DNA from: Actinomadura sp. DC4
Lineage (GTDB): Bacteria > Actinomycetota > Actinomycetes > Streptosporangiales > Streptosporangiaceae
Direction of reading: 5' to 3'
DNA: 64,000 bases
NCBI RefSeq assembly: GCF_030406325.1
Contig: NZ_JAUEQY010000003.1
Coordinates: 416,029 to 480,028 of the forward strand
Every line of letters starts with the position of its first letter. Position 1 is the stretch's first letter. Made by a program: the position numbers and the translations under genes. The notes beneath the pieces were generated by a model. It made no database searches, was not told the DNA's origin, and saw nothing but the letters and a program-made list of their open reading frames with translations. Below are positions 45,715-54,921 of the stretch, in pieces.

Positions 45715-47259
45715 ATGAAGCCCACCCGACCAGCCCTGATCTGCGCCGCCGCCGTGACGTTCGCCGGCCTCGCCTCGCCCGCGCAGGCGTCGCCGAACCC
45801 CCTGCGCGCGTACGCGGCCGACACCTGGCGGTCGATGGCCGCCATGACCGACGCGGGCACGGGCCTGCCCGCCGACAAGATCACCGGGGACCTGCGGACC
45901 CCGGCGAAGGTCACCTCGCCGACCGACATCGGCGCGTACGTGTGGAGCACGATCTCCGCCCGCGAGCTCGGGCTGATCACGGCCCGCGACGCGGAGAGCC
46001 GCGTCGCGCGGACGCTCGACTCGATCGGCCGCCTCGAACGCCACTCCCCCGACGGCCAGTTCTACAACTGGTACGACCCGAAGACCCTGCGGATCGTCAC
46101 CACCTGGCCCGAGGACGGCAGCAGGGTCCTGCCGTTCCTGTCCAGCGTCGACAACGCCTGGCTCGCCACCGCGCTGATGATGGTGCGCACCGCGATGCCC
46201 CGCGAGCGGGCCGTGGCCGAGCGCCTCCTGACCGGGATGAACTTCCGGTCCTACTACGACCCGACGGCGGCGGCCAACGGCACCGGCCTGCTGCGCGGCG
46301 GCTTCTGGCCGGACGACCCGGCGCCGACCTGCTCGATCAAGGCCGACTACCTCGGCACCGGCACCCCCGTGTACGAGACCTGCCACACGTACGGCGCGCC
46401 GAGCGAGACCCGCGCCGCGACGTACGTCGGCATCGCGCTCGGGCAGCTCCCGCCGCAGCACTACTTCGGGCTGCTGCGGACGATGGGCGACACCGGCTGC
46501 GACTACGGCTGGCAGGAGCAGAGACCGCAGGGCAGGACGAGGACCTACCTCGGCATCCCGACCTACGAGGGCACGTACGGCTACGACGGCATGCGGTTCG
46601 TCCCGATCTGGGGCGGCAGCATGTTCGAGGAGCTGATGCCCGACCTCTTCACGCCCGAGCGCACATGGGCGGCCCGGAGCTGGGGCGCCAACCACCCGAT
46701 CTTCGTCGCGGCCCAGATCGAGCACGGCCTGGACGAGGCGAAGTACGGCTACTGGGGCTTCTCGCCCTCCAGCGACCCGTACGGCGGATACAGGGCCTAC
46801 GGCGTCGACGGGATCGGCATGCAGTCCGACGGCTACGCCTCCGACGAGGAGAACACGCTGGTCGACTACGGGTACGAGGGCTGCCGTCCGGCCCAGTCCC
46901 TGCCCTCCTCCTACGGCGACGGCATCGTCACGCCGCACGCGTCCTTCCTCGCGCTGCCGTACGCCCCGCGCGCGGCCCTCGCCAACCTGGCCAGGCTGAG
47001 GAAGAACTTCGACGCGTACGGGCCGGGTGGCTTCTACGACGCGATCGCCGTGCGCAGCGGGAAGGTCGCCCGGACCTACCTGTCCCTCGACCAGGGAATG
47101 ATCATGGCGGCGCTCGGCAACGAGCTCGGCCACGACGCCATGCACCGCTACTTCGCCGCCGGGAACGCCCGGCGGCGCCTCGCGCCGGTGCTGCGCCTGG
47201 AGCGCTGGGACCTCGTCCCGCCCTCCGCTCGCGTACGCGCCTCTCTCGGCGTCGAGTAG
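45715..47259 (+). CDS. Secreted PF10091 (glycoamylase-like) glycoside hydrolase
   Basis: 514 residues with a cleavable signal (MKPTRPALICAAAVTFAGLA to AQASPNP). Family blocks are visible: LSSVDNAWLATALMMVRTAM, FVPIWGGSMFEELMPDLFTP, YWGFSPSSDPYGGYRAYGVD and GIVTPHASFLALPYAPRAAL. This family includes GH144 endo-beta-1,2-glucanases, so a beta-1,2-glucan or similar target is likely. It supplies oligosaccharides to the transporter in the same operon. GGGAG precedes the ATG. Confidence 0.83.
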   Translation: MKPTRPALICAAAVTFAGLASPAQASPNPLRAYAADTWRSMAAMTDAGTGLPADKITGDLRTPAKVTSPTDIGAYVWSTISARELGLITARDAESRVARTLDSIGRLERHSPDGQFYNWYDPKTLRIVTTWPEDGSRVLPFLSSVDNAWLATALMMVRTAMPRERAVAERLLTGMNFRSYYDPTAAANGTGLLRGGFWPDDPAPTCSIKADYLGTGTPVYETCHTYGAPSETRAATYVGIALGQLPPQHYFGLLRTMGDTGCDYGWQEQRPQGRTRTYLGIPTYEGTYGYDGMRFVPIWGGSMFEELMPDLFTPERTWAARSWGANHPIFVAAQIEHGLDEAKYGYWGFSPSSDPYGGYRAYGVDGIGMQSDGYASDEENTLVDYGYEGCRPAQSLPSSYGDGIVTPHASFLALPYAPRAALANLARLRKNFDAYGPGGFYDAIAVRSGKVARTYLSLDQGMIMAALGNELGHDAMHRYFAAGNARRRLAPVLRLERWDLVPPSARVRASLGVE

Positions 47260-47286
47260 TCCGCCCACGAGTCACGGGGAGAGCAG

Positions 47287-49119
47287 ATGACCGACGTCGC
47301 CGACTGGCGGAACCGCATCCACCAGGCGTCGGGTTCGCCGGCGCCCGCCACGAACGTCACGCTCGCGGCGCCGGCGCGGCCACGCGCCACCGCGGGCGCG
47401 GGCTGGGTGGGCCTGACCTGGGAACCCGTCGAGGGCGCGATCGGCTATCTCATCCACCGTGCCCCGGCGGCGGACGGCCCGTACGAGCCGATCGAGCAGC
47501 CCGACGTCGACGTGCCCGCGGTCCCGTACCCCGCCTACACGGACACCTCGGCGACGGGCCCGGGGTGGTACGCGGTGGCGGCGATCGCCTCGATGGAGGC
47601 GGCCGGCCCGCTGTCCCCGCCGGTACGCGCCGCGCCGCTCGGCGCGGCCGACACGGTGCCGGAGGTCACGGTCCGCGTGGACGCCGGGCGGGCGACCCGC
47701 CCGCTCCCCCGGCCCTGGCGGCACATGATCGGCTCCGAGCACCTGTCGCACCTGCTGAGCGCGGAGACGACCGGCGGGCGGCCGATCGGCGTGGAGCTGA
47801 CCGGGGCCCTGCGGACCATGCACGACGAGCTGGGCGTACGGACCGTACGGGCGCACGCCATCCTGTGCGACGACCTCGGGGTGTACCGCGAGGTGGACGG
47901 CGTCCCGATGCACGACTTCACCGGGGTCGACCGGGTCTACGACGCGATCACGGCCTTCGGGATGCGGCCGATCGTGGAGCTGTCGTTCATGCCGCGCGAC
48001 CTGGCCGCCGACCCGTCGAAGACCGTCTTCGGCTACCGGGCGATCATCTCCCCGCCGCGTGACTACGACCGCTGGGGCGACCTGGTCCGTGCCCTCGTCG
48101 CCCACCTCGTGGCCCGGTACGGCCTCGCGGAGGTCCGCGACGGCTGGGCGTTCGAGGTGTGGAACGAGGCCAACCTGGAGGTGTTCTGGAGCGGGACGCC
48201 GGAGGAGTTCCTCCGGCTCTACGACGTGACGGCGGCGGCGGTGAAGAGCGTCGACCCCTCGCTGCGCGTGGGCGGCCCGGCCTCGGCCGCCAACGGCTGG
48301 GTGGAGGAGCTCCTCGCCCACGTCGACGCCTCCGGCGCGGCGCTGGACTTCCTGTCGACCCACACGTACGGGAACGCGCCGCTGGACTGGCGGCCGGCGC
48401 TGGCCCGGCACGGCCGCGCAGGCACCCCGATCTGGTGGACCGAGTGGGGCCCGACACCGACGCACTTCCACGGCATCGGCGACGGCCCGTTCGGTGCGGC
48501 GTTCCTGCTGCACGGCATGCGGTCGGCGGCCGGGCGGGTACCGTCGCTGGCGCACTGGGTGGCCTCGGACCACTTCGAGGAGCTCGGCCGCCCGCCCGCG
48601 CTGTTCCACGGCGGGTTCGGCCTGCTGACAGTGGGCAACCTGCGCAAACCGCGCTACTGGGCGCTGTCGCTGGCGAACCGGCTCGGCGACGAGGAGGTGG
48701 CGGCGGAGGTGTCCGGCGACGTGGGCGGCGTCGAGGCGTGGGCCGCGCGGTCGCCGGAACGGGTCGGGGTGCTGGTCTGGAACGGCACGCTGAACCAGGC
48801 ACAGGCGGGCGGCGAGCCGCTGCTGAACCGGTCGGTCACCGTGACGGTGAGCGACCTTCCCGCCGGGGAGTACACCGTGCGGCACCACCGGATCGACGAG
48901 AGCCACACCAACATCCGCGCGGTCTGGCGGAACCTCGGCGGCGACGCGGACTGGCCGGACGAGGACCAGTGGAGACGGCTGCACGCGGCCGACACGCTCG
49001 CGGAGTTCACCCCGCCGCAGCGGGTGCGCACGTCGGGCGAGCCGGTGACGTTCCGCTTCGGGCTGCCCATGCCGGGCGTGTCCTACCTGGAGTTCACCTC
49101 GGGCCGCGGCCCGGTGTAG
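47287..49119 (+). CDS. GH39-like glycosidase with N-terminal beta-sandwich domain
   Basis: 610 residues without a signal peptide, so probably cytosolic. Residues about 30-115 resemble a fibronectin-III-like domain (GWVGLTWEPVEGAIGYLIHR). A GH39-type barrel follows, with acid/base Glu in WAFEVWNEANLEVFWSG and candidate nucleophile Glu in IWWTEWGPTPTHF. C-terminal beta domain. GH39 enzymes include beta-xylosidases and related exo-enzymes; here it probably trims imported oligosaccharides. The 3' end overlaps the convergent citrate-synthase gene by 37 bp. Confidence 0.82.
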   Translation: MTDVADWRNRIHQASGSPAPATNVTLAAPARPRATAGAGWVGLTWEPVEGAIGYLIHRAPAADGPYEPIEQPDVDVPAVPYPAYTDTSATGPGWYAVAAIASMEAAGPLSPPVRAAPLGAADTVPEVTVRVDAGRATRPLPRPWRHMIGSEHLSHLLSAETTGGRPIGVELTGALRTMHDELGVRTVRAHAILCDDLGVYREVDGVPMHDFTGVDRVYDAITAFGMRPIVELSFMPRDLAADPSKTVFGYRAIISPPRDYDRWGDLVRALVAHLVARYGLAEVRDGWAFEVWNEANLEVFWSGTPEEFLRLYDVTAAAVKSVDPSLRVGGPASAANGWVEELLAHVDASGAALDFLSTHTYGNAPLDWRPALARHGRAGTPIWWTEWGPTPTHFHGIGDGPFGAAFLLHGMRSAAGRVPSLAHWVASDHFEELGRPPALFHGGFGLLTVGNLRKPRYWALSLANRLGDEEVAAEVSGDVGGVEAWAARSPERVGVLVWNGTLNQAQAGGEPLLNRSVTVTVSDLPAGEYTVRHHRIDESHTNIRAVWRNLGGDADWPDEDQWRRLHAADTLAEFTPPQRVRTSGEPVTFRFGLPMPGVSYLEFTSGRGPV

Positions 49120-50327
49120 ACGGCGCGCGGGCGCAGCGGCGTCTCCCGCGCGTACTCCTCCAGCGCGTGCGCCAGCCAGCCGGCGGTACGCGCGACCGCG
49201 TACACCGCCTCGCCGGAGCCCCGTACCATCCCGGCCACCGCGGCCAGCGTCGCGAGGGCGAAGTCGATGTTGGGCTCGGGCAGGCGGCGGGCGCGGGCCT
49301 CGATGAGGATCGCCTCGGCGACGGCGACCCGCGGGTGGCCGGGGGCGGCGGCCCGCACGATCTCCAGCAGGCACCGGCCGCGGCCGTCCCCGCGGGTGTA
49401 GAGGCCGCTGCCGCCGAAGCCCGGGACTCGGTCGCCGCGGCGCAGGCGCTCGCCGACCACGCGTGCCGCCCGCCGCGGGAGGTCGATCTCGGCGAACAAC
49501 GCCTCCGCGCCCAGGGAGGCGCCTCCGTGGAGCGTCCCGCCGAGCACACCGAGACCGGCGCCGACGGCGGCGTACGGGTCGGCGCGCACGGAGGCGGCGA
49601 CGCGTACGGCGAGAGTCGAGGCGGCCAGCTCGTGGTCGGCGAGCAGGACGAGCGCCGCCCGCAGCGCGCCGACCAGCTCGGGCCGGGGTTCGGCGGAGGT
49701 CAGCCGGGACCACAGCCGGGCCGGGATCGAGGTCGCCTCCGGCGCCGCGGCCTCGGGCGGGAGCGACTCGCACATCCCGGCGATGAGGTTGCGCCCGGCG
49801 GCGGCGACGGCCGGCGGGTCCAGGTTGAGGCGGAGCGGGTCGGCCGTCGCGAGGGCCACCGTGATCACCTGGAGGCGTTCGAGCGGGAGCGTGCCGGTCG
49901 GCAGCCCGGACTGGGCGGCGCGGGCGGCGTCGACCGCCTCGGGGCCGGCCCGCCACTCGTCCGGACCGCCGCGCTCGCCGGTCCACAGCCAGTGCGCGAC
50001 GTCCTCGAAGGCGTGCGCCTCGGCCAGGCGGAGGGCGTCGCGCCCGCGGTAGTAGGGCCGGTCCTCGCCGAGTACCGTGAGCTGGGACTCGATGACCATC
50101 TCGTGCCGTCCGGGCGGCCTGCGGGGCCGCCCGCGCCGGGCCAGCTCCTCGACCTCGGCCGGGTCGAACAGGCTCCGCCTGCCGTCGGGCGAGTGACGGC
50201 GGCGCAGCACCCCGCGGCTCACGTAGGCGTACAGCGTGGCCGTCTTGACCCCGAGCCGCTCGGCCGCGCTCGCCGCGTCCATCCACTCGGCACCTGGTTG
50301 ATTTGCGGCAATGTTGATGCGGTGCAT
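49083..50327 (-). CDS. Citrate synthase-like protein with N-terminal HTH domain
   Basis: 414 residues. Residues about 15-70 are a MerR/excisionase-like HTH (AAERLGVKTATLYAYVSRGV, then RRRHSPDGRRSLFDPAEVEE). The rest is a citrate-synthase fold (LGVLGGTLHGGASLGAEALF with the catalytic His, RVPGFGGSGLYTRGD, EPNIDFALATLAAVAGM). Such fusions may act as enzyme, regulator or both. Start ATG 50327; ATG 50282 is an alternative. Confidence 0.85.
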   Translation of the reverse strand: MHRINIAANQPGAEWMDAASAAERLGVKTATLYAYVSRGVLRRRHSPDGRRSLFDPAEVEELARRGRPRRPPGRHEMVIESQLTVLGEDRPYYRGRDALRLAEAHAFEDVAHWLWTGERGGPDEWRAGPEAVDAARAAQSGLPTGTLPLERLQVITVALATADPLRLNLDPPAVAAAGRNLIAGMCESLPPEAAAPEATSIPARLWSRLTSAEPRPELVGALRAALVLLADHELAASTLAVRVAASVRADPYAAVGAGLGVLGGTLHGGASLGAEALFAEIDLPRRAARVVGERLRRGDRVPGFGGSGLYTRGDGRGRCLLEIVRAAAPGHPRVAVAEAILIEARARRLPEPNIDFALATLAAVAGMVRGSGEAVYAVARTAGWLAHALEEYARETPLRPRAVYTGPRPEVNSR

Positions 50328-50364
50328 TCTGCGCCCGGACGTCGGGGCGTCGCAAGTCCGGCGG

Positions 50365-50754
50365 TCACGACCGGCAGGTGCAGTGTGACCAGGTGCGCCG
50401 GCAGCGCGGGCAGAAGAACGCGGCGTCGAGCCCGGGCGCCTCGCCGGGCGGGTCCTGGAGACCCGCGAAGTCGCCGGGCCGCGGCCGGCCGAAGTCCTCC
50501 CGCCGCCCGTCCCACCGCTGCCGCTCGAGCTCGGCGTAGGACGCGCGGTCGGCGACGCCGCCGACGTACTCGGCGCGCCGCCGGTCCTCTGCGAGCAGTT
50601 CCTCGCCGAGCTGCCGCCGGCCGACGACGACGCCGGCCTCGAAACCGAGCCGGTAGGCGTCCTCGAACGCCGCCTGATCGGCGCGCGCCTGCCGCGCGAG
50701 CCGGCCGGCGAGACGGCGGGAGAGGCGGATCAGCTCTTCTCGACGAGCACTCAC
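50365..50754 (-). CDS. Small coiled protein with C-terminal zinc-ribbon-like Cys cluster
   Basis: 129 residues from GTG 50754 (SARREELIRLSRRLAGRLAR). It is rich in Arg and Glu with a long helical middle, and ends FFCPRCRRTWSHCTC, a CxxC...CxC arrangement that could bind zinc. No family recognised. It lies just upstream of the HTH-citrate synthase gene in the same direction and may share a promoter with it. Confidence 0.6.
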   Translation of the reverse strand: MSARREELIRLSRRLAGRLARQARADQAAFEDAYRLGFEAGVVVGRRQLGEELLAEDRRRAEYVGGVADRASYAELERQRWDGRREDFGRPRPGDFAGLQDPPGEAPGLDAAFFCPRCRRTWSHCTCRS

Positions 50755-50888
50755 GACAGACCACGCATAGGGTGATTTATGCCCGCCTTCGCCTTTGAGG
50801 AACGGCAGGCGTGGCGCCGGCATCGACCGCGAACCGTGATGTCGGAAACTCGCCGGTCTCGACGATCCCCGGTTGATAGGAAAGAGTC

Positions 50889-51419
50889 ATGGACGTCGCG
50901 ATCGGAGCGCTCGAAACCCCGCTGGGGACCATGGTCTACGCCTGCACCGCCGTCGGGCTGTCCGGGCTGGCGTTCCGTGACACACCGAGGGAACGGGCCC
51001 GGCTGCGCGCCGGGCTGCCGCTCGTCGACGCGCCCGAGCGGACCGAGGTCGTACGCGACCGGCTGGCCGCCTACTTCGCCGGCGACGAGATCGAGTTCGG
51101 CCTGCCGATCGACTGGCACCGCACGTCGGGCGTGCAGCGCGAGGTGCTGGAGAAGCTGTACGCCGGCGTCTCCTACGGCCGGACCGTGACGTACGGCGGG
51201 CTGGCCGGGCTGAGCGGCGCCGGGGTCCCGGCACGGGCGATCGGCACGGTCATGGGCTCCAACCCGATCCCGATCGTGGTGCCGTGCCACCGCGTGGTGG
51301 CCTCGGACGGGCTCGGCGGCTACAGCGGCGGCACCGGCATCGAGGTCAAGCGCTGGCTGCTCACCCTGGAGGGCGCCATCCCGGCCACCCTCGACTGGGA
51401 CCCCTCGACCGGGCCGTGA
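50889..51419 (+). CDS. ogt: Methylated-DNA-protein-cysteine S-methyltransferase
   Basis: 176 residues. The active site IPIVVPCHRVVASDGLGGYS includes the P-C-H-R-V motif with the methyl-accepting Cys. The DNA-binding helix SYGRTVTYGGLAGLSGAGVP precedes it. It repairs O6-alkylguanine by direct transfer. Convergent with the SDR gene, only 3 bp apart. Confidence 0.93.
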   Translation: MDVAIGALETPLGTMVYACTAVGLSGLAFRDTPRERARLRAGLPLVDAPERTEVVRDRLAAYFAGDEIEFGLPIDWHRTSGVQREVLEKLYAGVSYGRTVTYGGLAGLSGAGVPARAIGTVMGSNPIPIVVPCHRVVASDGLGGYSGGTGIEVKRWLLTLEGAIPATLDWDPSTGP

Positions 51420-51422
51420 CCG

Positions 51423-52337
51423 TCAGCCGTCCGACGCGGCCTTGAGGGCGTCGTAGGACACGCCGGTGCGCTCCTCCGACAGCTCCCACAGGCGGCGGCC
51501 CAAGGCGGGGTCGGCGGCGCCGCGCCGGGTGCGCACACGGGTGGGGGCGCCGCGGCTCTGACCGGGGCCGCGCGGGCCGTAGCACTGCCCGCCCTCGACG
51601 TCCGGCGCGGTCGCCGCGTACAGCGACGGCCACGCCCCGGCGGACTCGGGCTGGCCGACCAGCACGTTCATCGCGCCGTACAGCACCTCGGTCCCCCTGC
51701 TGCCGGTCATGCGCGGGCCGGTCTGCTGGAGGTTGGTGGTGGTGTACCCCGGGTGGGAGGCGACGCTGAGGAACGGCGCCCGGCGGTCGAGCTCCTTGGC
51801 GAAGACGAGGTTGGCCAGCTTGCTCTGGCAGTAGACGGGCCACTTCCGGTAATGGGGCCCGGCGTCGAAGCCGCCGGGACTCAGCCGGTGCATGAGGCTC
51901 GTGACGGTCACCACGCGCGCGCCGGGGCGGTCGAGCAGGCCGGGCAGGAGCAGCCCGGTCAGCGCGAAGTGGCCCAGGTGGTTGGTGCCGAACTGCATCT
52001 CGAACCCGTCCGCCGTCTCCCGGTACGGCAGCGCCATCACGCCGGCGTTGTTGACCAGCAGGTCGAGGGGGCCGGCGTGCGTGTCGGCGAAGGCGCGTAC
52101 GGACGCCAGGTCGGCCAGGTCGAGCTCGCCGAGCGCGACGTCGCCGTCGGGCACCTCTCCGCGGATCGTCGCCAGGGCCTTCTCCCCGCGTTCGGGGCTG
52201 CGGCAGGCGAGCAGTACGCTCGCGCCGTGCCGGGTCAGTTCGAGTGCCGTCCGCAGGCCGATGCCACTGTTCGCACCAGTGACAATCGCCCGCTTTCCCC
52301 CGAGATGGGGAATGTCGTTATCAGTCCACTTGGGCAT
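51423..52337 (-). CDS. SDR oxidoreductase (retinol dehydrogenase-like)
   Basis: 304 residues. AIVTGANSGIGLRTALELTR binds NADP, LDLLVNNAGVM is the NNAG motif, and the active site is in VTVTSLMHRL with Y-x-x-x-K in WPVYCQSKLANLVFA. A C-terminal extension of about 60 residues is Arg/Gly-rich. Start ATG 52337 with GAGAGG upstream. The substrate is unknown. Confidence 0.88.
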   Translation of the reverse strand: MPKWTDNDIPHLGGKRAIVTGANSGIGLRTALELTRHGASVLLACRSPERGEKALATIRGEVPDGDVALGELDLADLASVRAFADTHAGPLDLLVNNAGVMALPYRETADGFEMQFGTNHLGHFALTGLLLPGLLDRPGARVVTVTSLMHRLSPGGFDAGPHYRKWPVYCQSKLANLVFAKELDRRAPFLSVASHPGYTTTNLQQTGPRMTGSRGTEVLYGAMNVLVGQPESAGAWPSLYAATAPDVEGGQCYGPRGPGQSRGAPTRVRTRRGAADPALGRRLWELSEERTGVSYDALKAASDG

Positions 52338-52444
52338 GGCTCGCCACCTCTCCCTCATGGACATATCAGAGATCGGGGCACGGGACATACCGCGTGGTTG
52401 CGGAGATCCCCGGGTTACGGCCCCGGCTTGCCGATAATGAGATC

Positions 52445-53023
52445 ATGACGTCGCAGGTCATCGTTCCGCATCGGCCCGGTCCACTCGTCGACGTCCCCGG
52501 TGAGGGCGGCGGGGCGCCGAGCGAATCCGCCCTTCTCGGCGCGCCCGAGCTCGTCCTCGCCCTGGGCGGCGGTCTGCTGTTGGCGGCGGTACTCCTCACG
52601 GGCCTGCCGCAGTGGCTGAGCGTGGTCGCCGTCGCGTGCCTGGCCCTGGGGCTCGCGCTGCCCGCGCACGCCGCGCTGCTGCTGACGCTGCGCCGCCGGG
52701 CCGAACGCCGCCGGCGGGAGGTCCTCGGCCGCGGGCTCGTACTCGACGTGTCGGAACCCTCCGTACGGCGGCTGGTCGCCGCGTACGGGCGCCTGGAGCG
52801 TACGGCGGGCGACGGCATGGCCCGCGACACCGGGCACCTCGCCCTCGCCGAGGTCGCCGCGCTGCTGGAGGGGCGGGCGCCGCAGGAGGTGGAGCGGGAT
52901 TATGTGATCAGCCGCGCGGAGGCGGTCTCGGCGCTGGCCGACCGCCTCGCCGAGGGGCCGGTGATGCCGGTCGAGCTGGCCGGGGCCGACTCTCTGGCCC
53001 GGATCAAGGCGTTGCTGGCCTGA
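52445..53023 (+). CDS. Two-helix membrane protein of unknown function
   Basis: 192 residues. Residues about 33-75 hold two hydrophobic segments (VLALGGGLLLAAVLLTGLPQ, VVAVACLALGLALPAHAALL), then a highly charged RRRAERRRREVLGRG and a helical cytosolic tail. No family is recognised. Divergent from the SDR gene across 107 bp and convergent with the LOG-like gene (4-bp gap). Confidence 0.65.
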   Translation: MTSQVIVPHRPGPLVDVPGEGGGAPSESALLGAPELVLALGGGLLLAAVLLTGLPQWLSVVAVACLALGLALPAHAALLLTLRRRAERRRREVLGRGLVLDVSEPSVRRLVAAYGRLERTAGDGMARDTGHLALAEVAALLEGRAPQEVERDYVISRAEAVSALADRLAEGPVMPVELAGADSLARIKALLA

Positions 53024-53027
53024 CTCC

Positions 53028-53495
53028 TTACGGCCAGAGGCCGGTCAGGCGCAGGGCCTCTTCGGGGGTGGCGGCGTTCGGCGGGCCCTCTATCGGGGCG
53101 CCGTCGGCGTCGTGCAGGTGCCAGCCGCCGAGCTGGACGACGGGCGTGCCGCTCCGCATCGCGTGGGCGAGCTCGGACAGCGTGCCCCAGGAGCCGCCGA
53201 CCACGATGACCGCGTCGGCCGAGCCCACGAGCACGGCGTTGCGCGCCTGGCCCATGCCGGTGGCGACGGCGGCGGACAGGCCGGGGTGCGCCTGCGTACG
53301 GTCGGCGCCGGAGAGCACGCCGACGACCAGGCCGCCGGCCTCGCGGGCGCCCTCGGCCGCCGCGCCCATCACACCGCCGTAGCCGCCGCATAGCACGACG
53401 GCACCACGCGTGGCCAGCAGGCGGCCGGCCTCGCGTGCGTTCCGGCGTTCCGTCTCGGTGCAGTCGCCAGGACCGCAGACCGCGATCTGGATCAG
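53028..53495 (-). CDS. LOG-family-like protein (TIGR00725 type) with a CTG start
   Basis: 155 residues. IAVCGPGDCTETERRNAREA, VVLCGGYGGVMGAAAEGARE and VIVVGGSWGTLSELAHAMRS are the nucleotide-binding blocks of the LOG/DprA-like Rossmann group. No ATG, GTG or TTG occurs in a suitable place. The CTG at 53495 overlaps the peroxidase stop as CTGA, with GAGAAGG about 7 nt upstream, so a rare CTG start is proposed. The activity is unclear. Confidence 0.78.
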   Translation of the reverse strand: MIQIAVCGPGDCTETERRNAREAGRLLATRGAVVLCGGYGGVMGAAAEGAREAGGLVVGVLSGADRTQAHPGLSAAVATGMGQARNAVLVGSADAVIVVGGSWGTLSELAHAMRSGTPVVQLGGWHLHDADGAPIEGPPNAATPEEALRLTGLWP

Positions 53496-53977
53496 GGAAG
53501 CGCCTTCTCGACCGCCTGGACGAGCTCGTCGGAGTCGGGCTCGGTCTGCGGCGAGAAACGGGCCGCGACCGCGCCTTCCGGGGAGATGAGGAACTTCTCG
53601 AAGTTCCACCGGATGTCGCCGGTGTGGCCCTCGCCGTCCGGCGTGGTCACCAGGCCGGCGTACAGCGGATGGCGGTCGTCCCCGTTGACCTCGACCTTCT
53701 CGGTCATCGGGAAGCTCACGCCGTACGTCGCGGAGCAGAACTCCGCGATCTGGTCGGCCGAGCCCGGCTCCTGCCCCATGAACTGGTTGCACGGCACGCC
53801 CAGCACGGTGAACCCGCGGTCGGCGTACGTCTCCTGGAGCCGCTGCAGTCCTTCGTACTGAGGCGTCAGGCCGCACTTGGAGGCGACGTTCACCACGAGG
53901 ACCGCCTTGCCGCGGTATTGGCCGAGATCGGCGGGTCCGCCCTGCAGGCGCTCGATTTCTACGTCATAGATCGACAC
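53492..53977 (-). CDS. Glutathione peroxidase family protein
   Basis: 161 residues. VLVVNVASKCGLTPQYEGLQ contains the peroxidatic Cys (Cys type, not selenocysteine), LGVPCNQFMGQEP has the second Cys and Gln, and IRWNFEKFLISPEG has the catalytic Trp-Asn. It most likely uses thioredoxin as reductant. GTG start at 53977. Its stop overlaps the LOG-like gene. Confidence 0.92.
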   Translation of the reverse strand: MSIYDVEIERLQGGPADLGQYRGKAVLVVNVASKCGLTPQYEGLQRLQETYADRGFTVLGVPCNQFMGQEPGSADQIAEFCSATYGVSFPMTEKVEVNGDDRHPLYAGLVTTPDGEGHTGDIRWNFEKFLISPEGAVAARFSPQTEPDSDELVQAVEKALP

Positions 53978-54022
53978 AGGCTCGATCCTAGCCTCGCGTC
54001 GCCCGGCTCCTACCCTGGTGTG

Positions 54023-54910
54023 ATGAGCGACATCCTCGTCGGCACCGCGTCGTGGACGGACAAGACCCTGCTCGCGTCCGGCTGGTACCCGCCGTCGGTC
54101 AAGACGGCCGAGGAACGACTGGGCTTCTACGCGTCGCGCTTTCCGCTGGTCGAGGTGGACGCGACCTACTACGCACCCCCGGCCGAACGCACGGTCGGCT
54201 ACTGGCGCGACCGTACGCCGGAGGGGTTCACGTTCAACGTGAAGGCGTTCTCGCTGCTCACCCAGCACCCGACGCGGCCCGGCTCGCTCTACAAGGACCT
54301 GCGGGACAAGGTGCCGGACAAGAAGAACGTCTACCTGCGCGACGTTCCTCCCGAGGTCGTGGAGGAGGTCTGGCAGAGGTTCCTGGACGCCCTGTGGCCT
54401 TTGCAGGAGGCCGGCAAGCTGACCGCGCTGCTGTTCCAGTTTCCGCAGTGGTTCCCCATCGGGCGGCAGAACAAGGACTACATCCTGGAGGTCAAGCGCC
54501 GCTGCGAGCCGATGCGAATCTGCGTGGAGTTCCGCAACACGACGTGGATGAGCGAGGAGAACCAGGCACCGACACTGGACTTCCTGACGAGGTACGCGGT
54601 GCCGTACGTGAGCGTGGACATGCCACAGGGGCATACGAGCTCGATCCCGCCGGTCTTCGCCGCGACCTCCGACCTGGCCGTACTCCGGCTGCACGGCCGC
54701 ACGGACACGTGGGCGAGCAAGAACATCTACGAGCGGTTCGGCTACCTGTACTCCGGCAAGGAGCTGAAAGAACTCGCCCCGAAGGTGCGGACGCTGAGCG
54801 AGAACGCCGAGACGACACACGTGCTGTTCAACAACTGCTACCAGGACTACGCCCAGCGCAACGCGACCGACCTGCTCAGCCTCCTGGACCTCGACGACGG
54901 GACCACATAG
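54023..54910 (+). CDS. DUF72 family protein
   Basis: 295 residues. ILVGTASWTDKTLLASGWYP, ATYYAPPAERTVGYWRDRTP, VEFRNTTWMSEENQAPTLDF and AVLRLHGRTDTWASKNIYER follow the YecE/DUF72 TIM-barrel pattern through its whole length. Function unknown; cytosolic. Divergent from the peroxidase gene across 45 bp. A small UACG-loop hairpin (54918-54931) follows the stop. Confidence 0.9.
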   Translation: MSDILVGTASWTDKTLLASGWYPPSVKTAEERLGFYASRFPLVEVDATYYAPPAERTVGYWRDRTPEGFTFNVKAFSLLTQHPTRPGSLYKDLRDKVPDKKNVYLRDVPPEVVEEVWQRFLDALWPLQEAGKLTALLFQFPQWFPIGRQNKDYILEVKRRCEPMRICVEFRNTTWMSEENQAPTLDFLTRYAVPYVSVDMPQGHTSSIPPVFAATSDLAVLRLHGRTDTWASKNIYERFGYLYSGKELKELAPKVRTLSENAETTHVLFNNCYQDYAQRNATDLLSLLDLDDGTT

Positions 54911-54921
54911 CCCTTTGCCTG

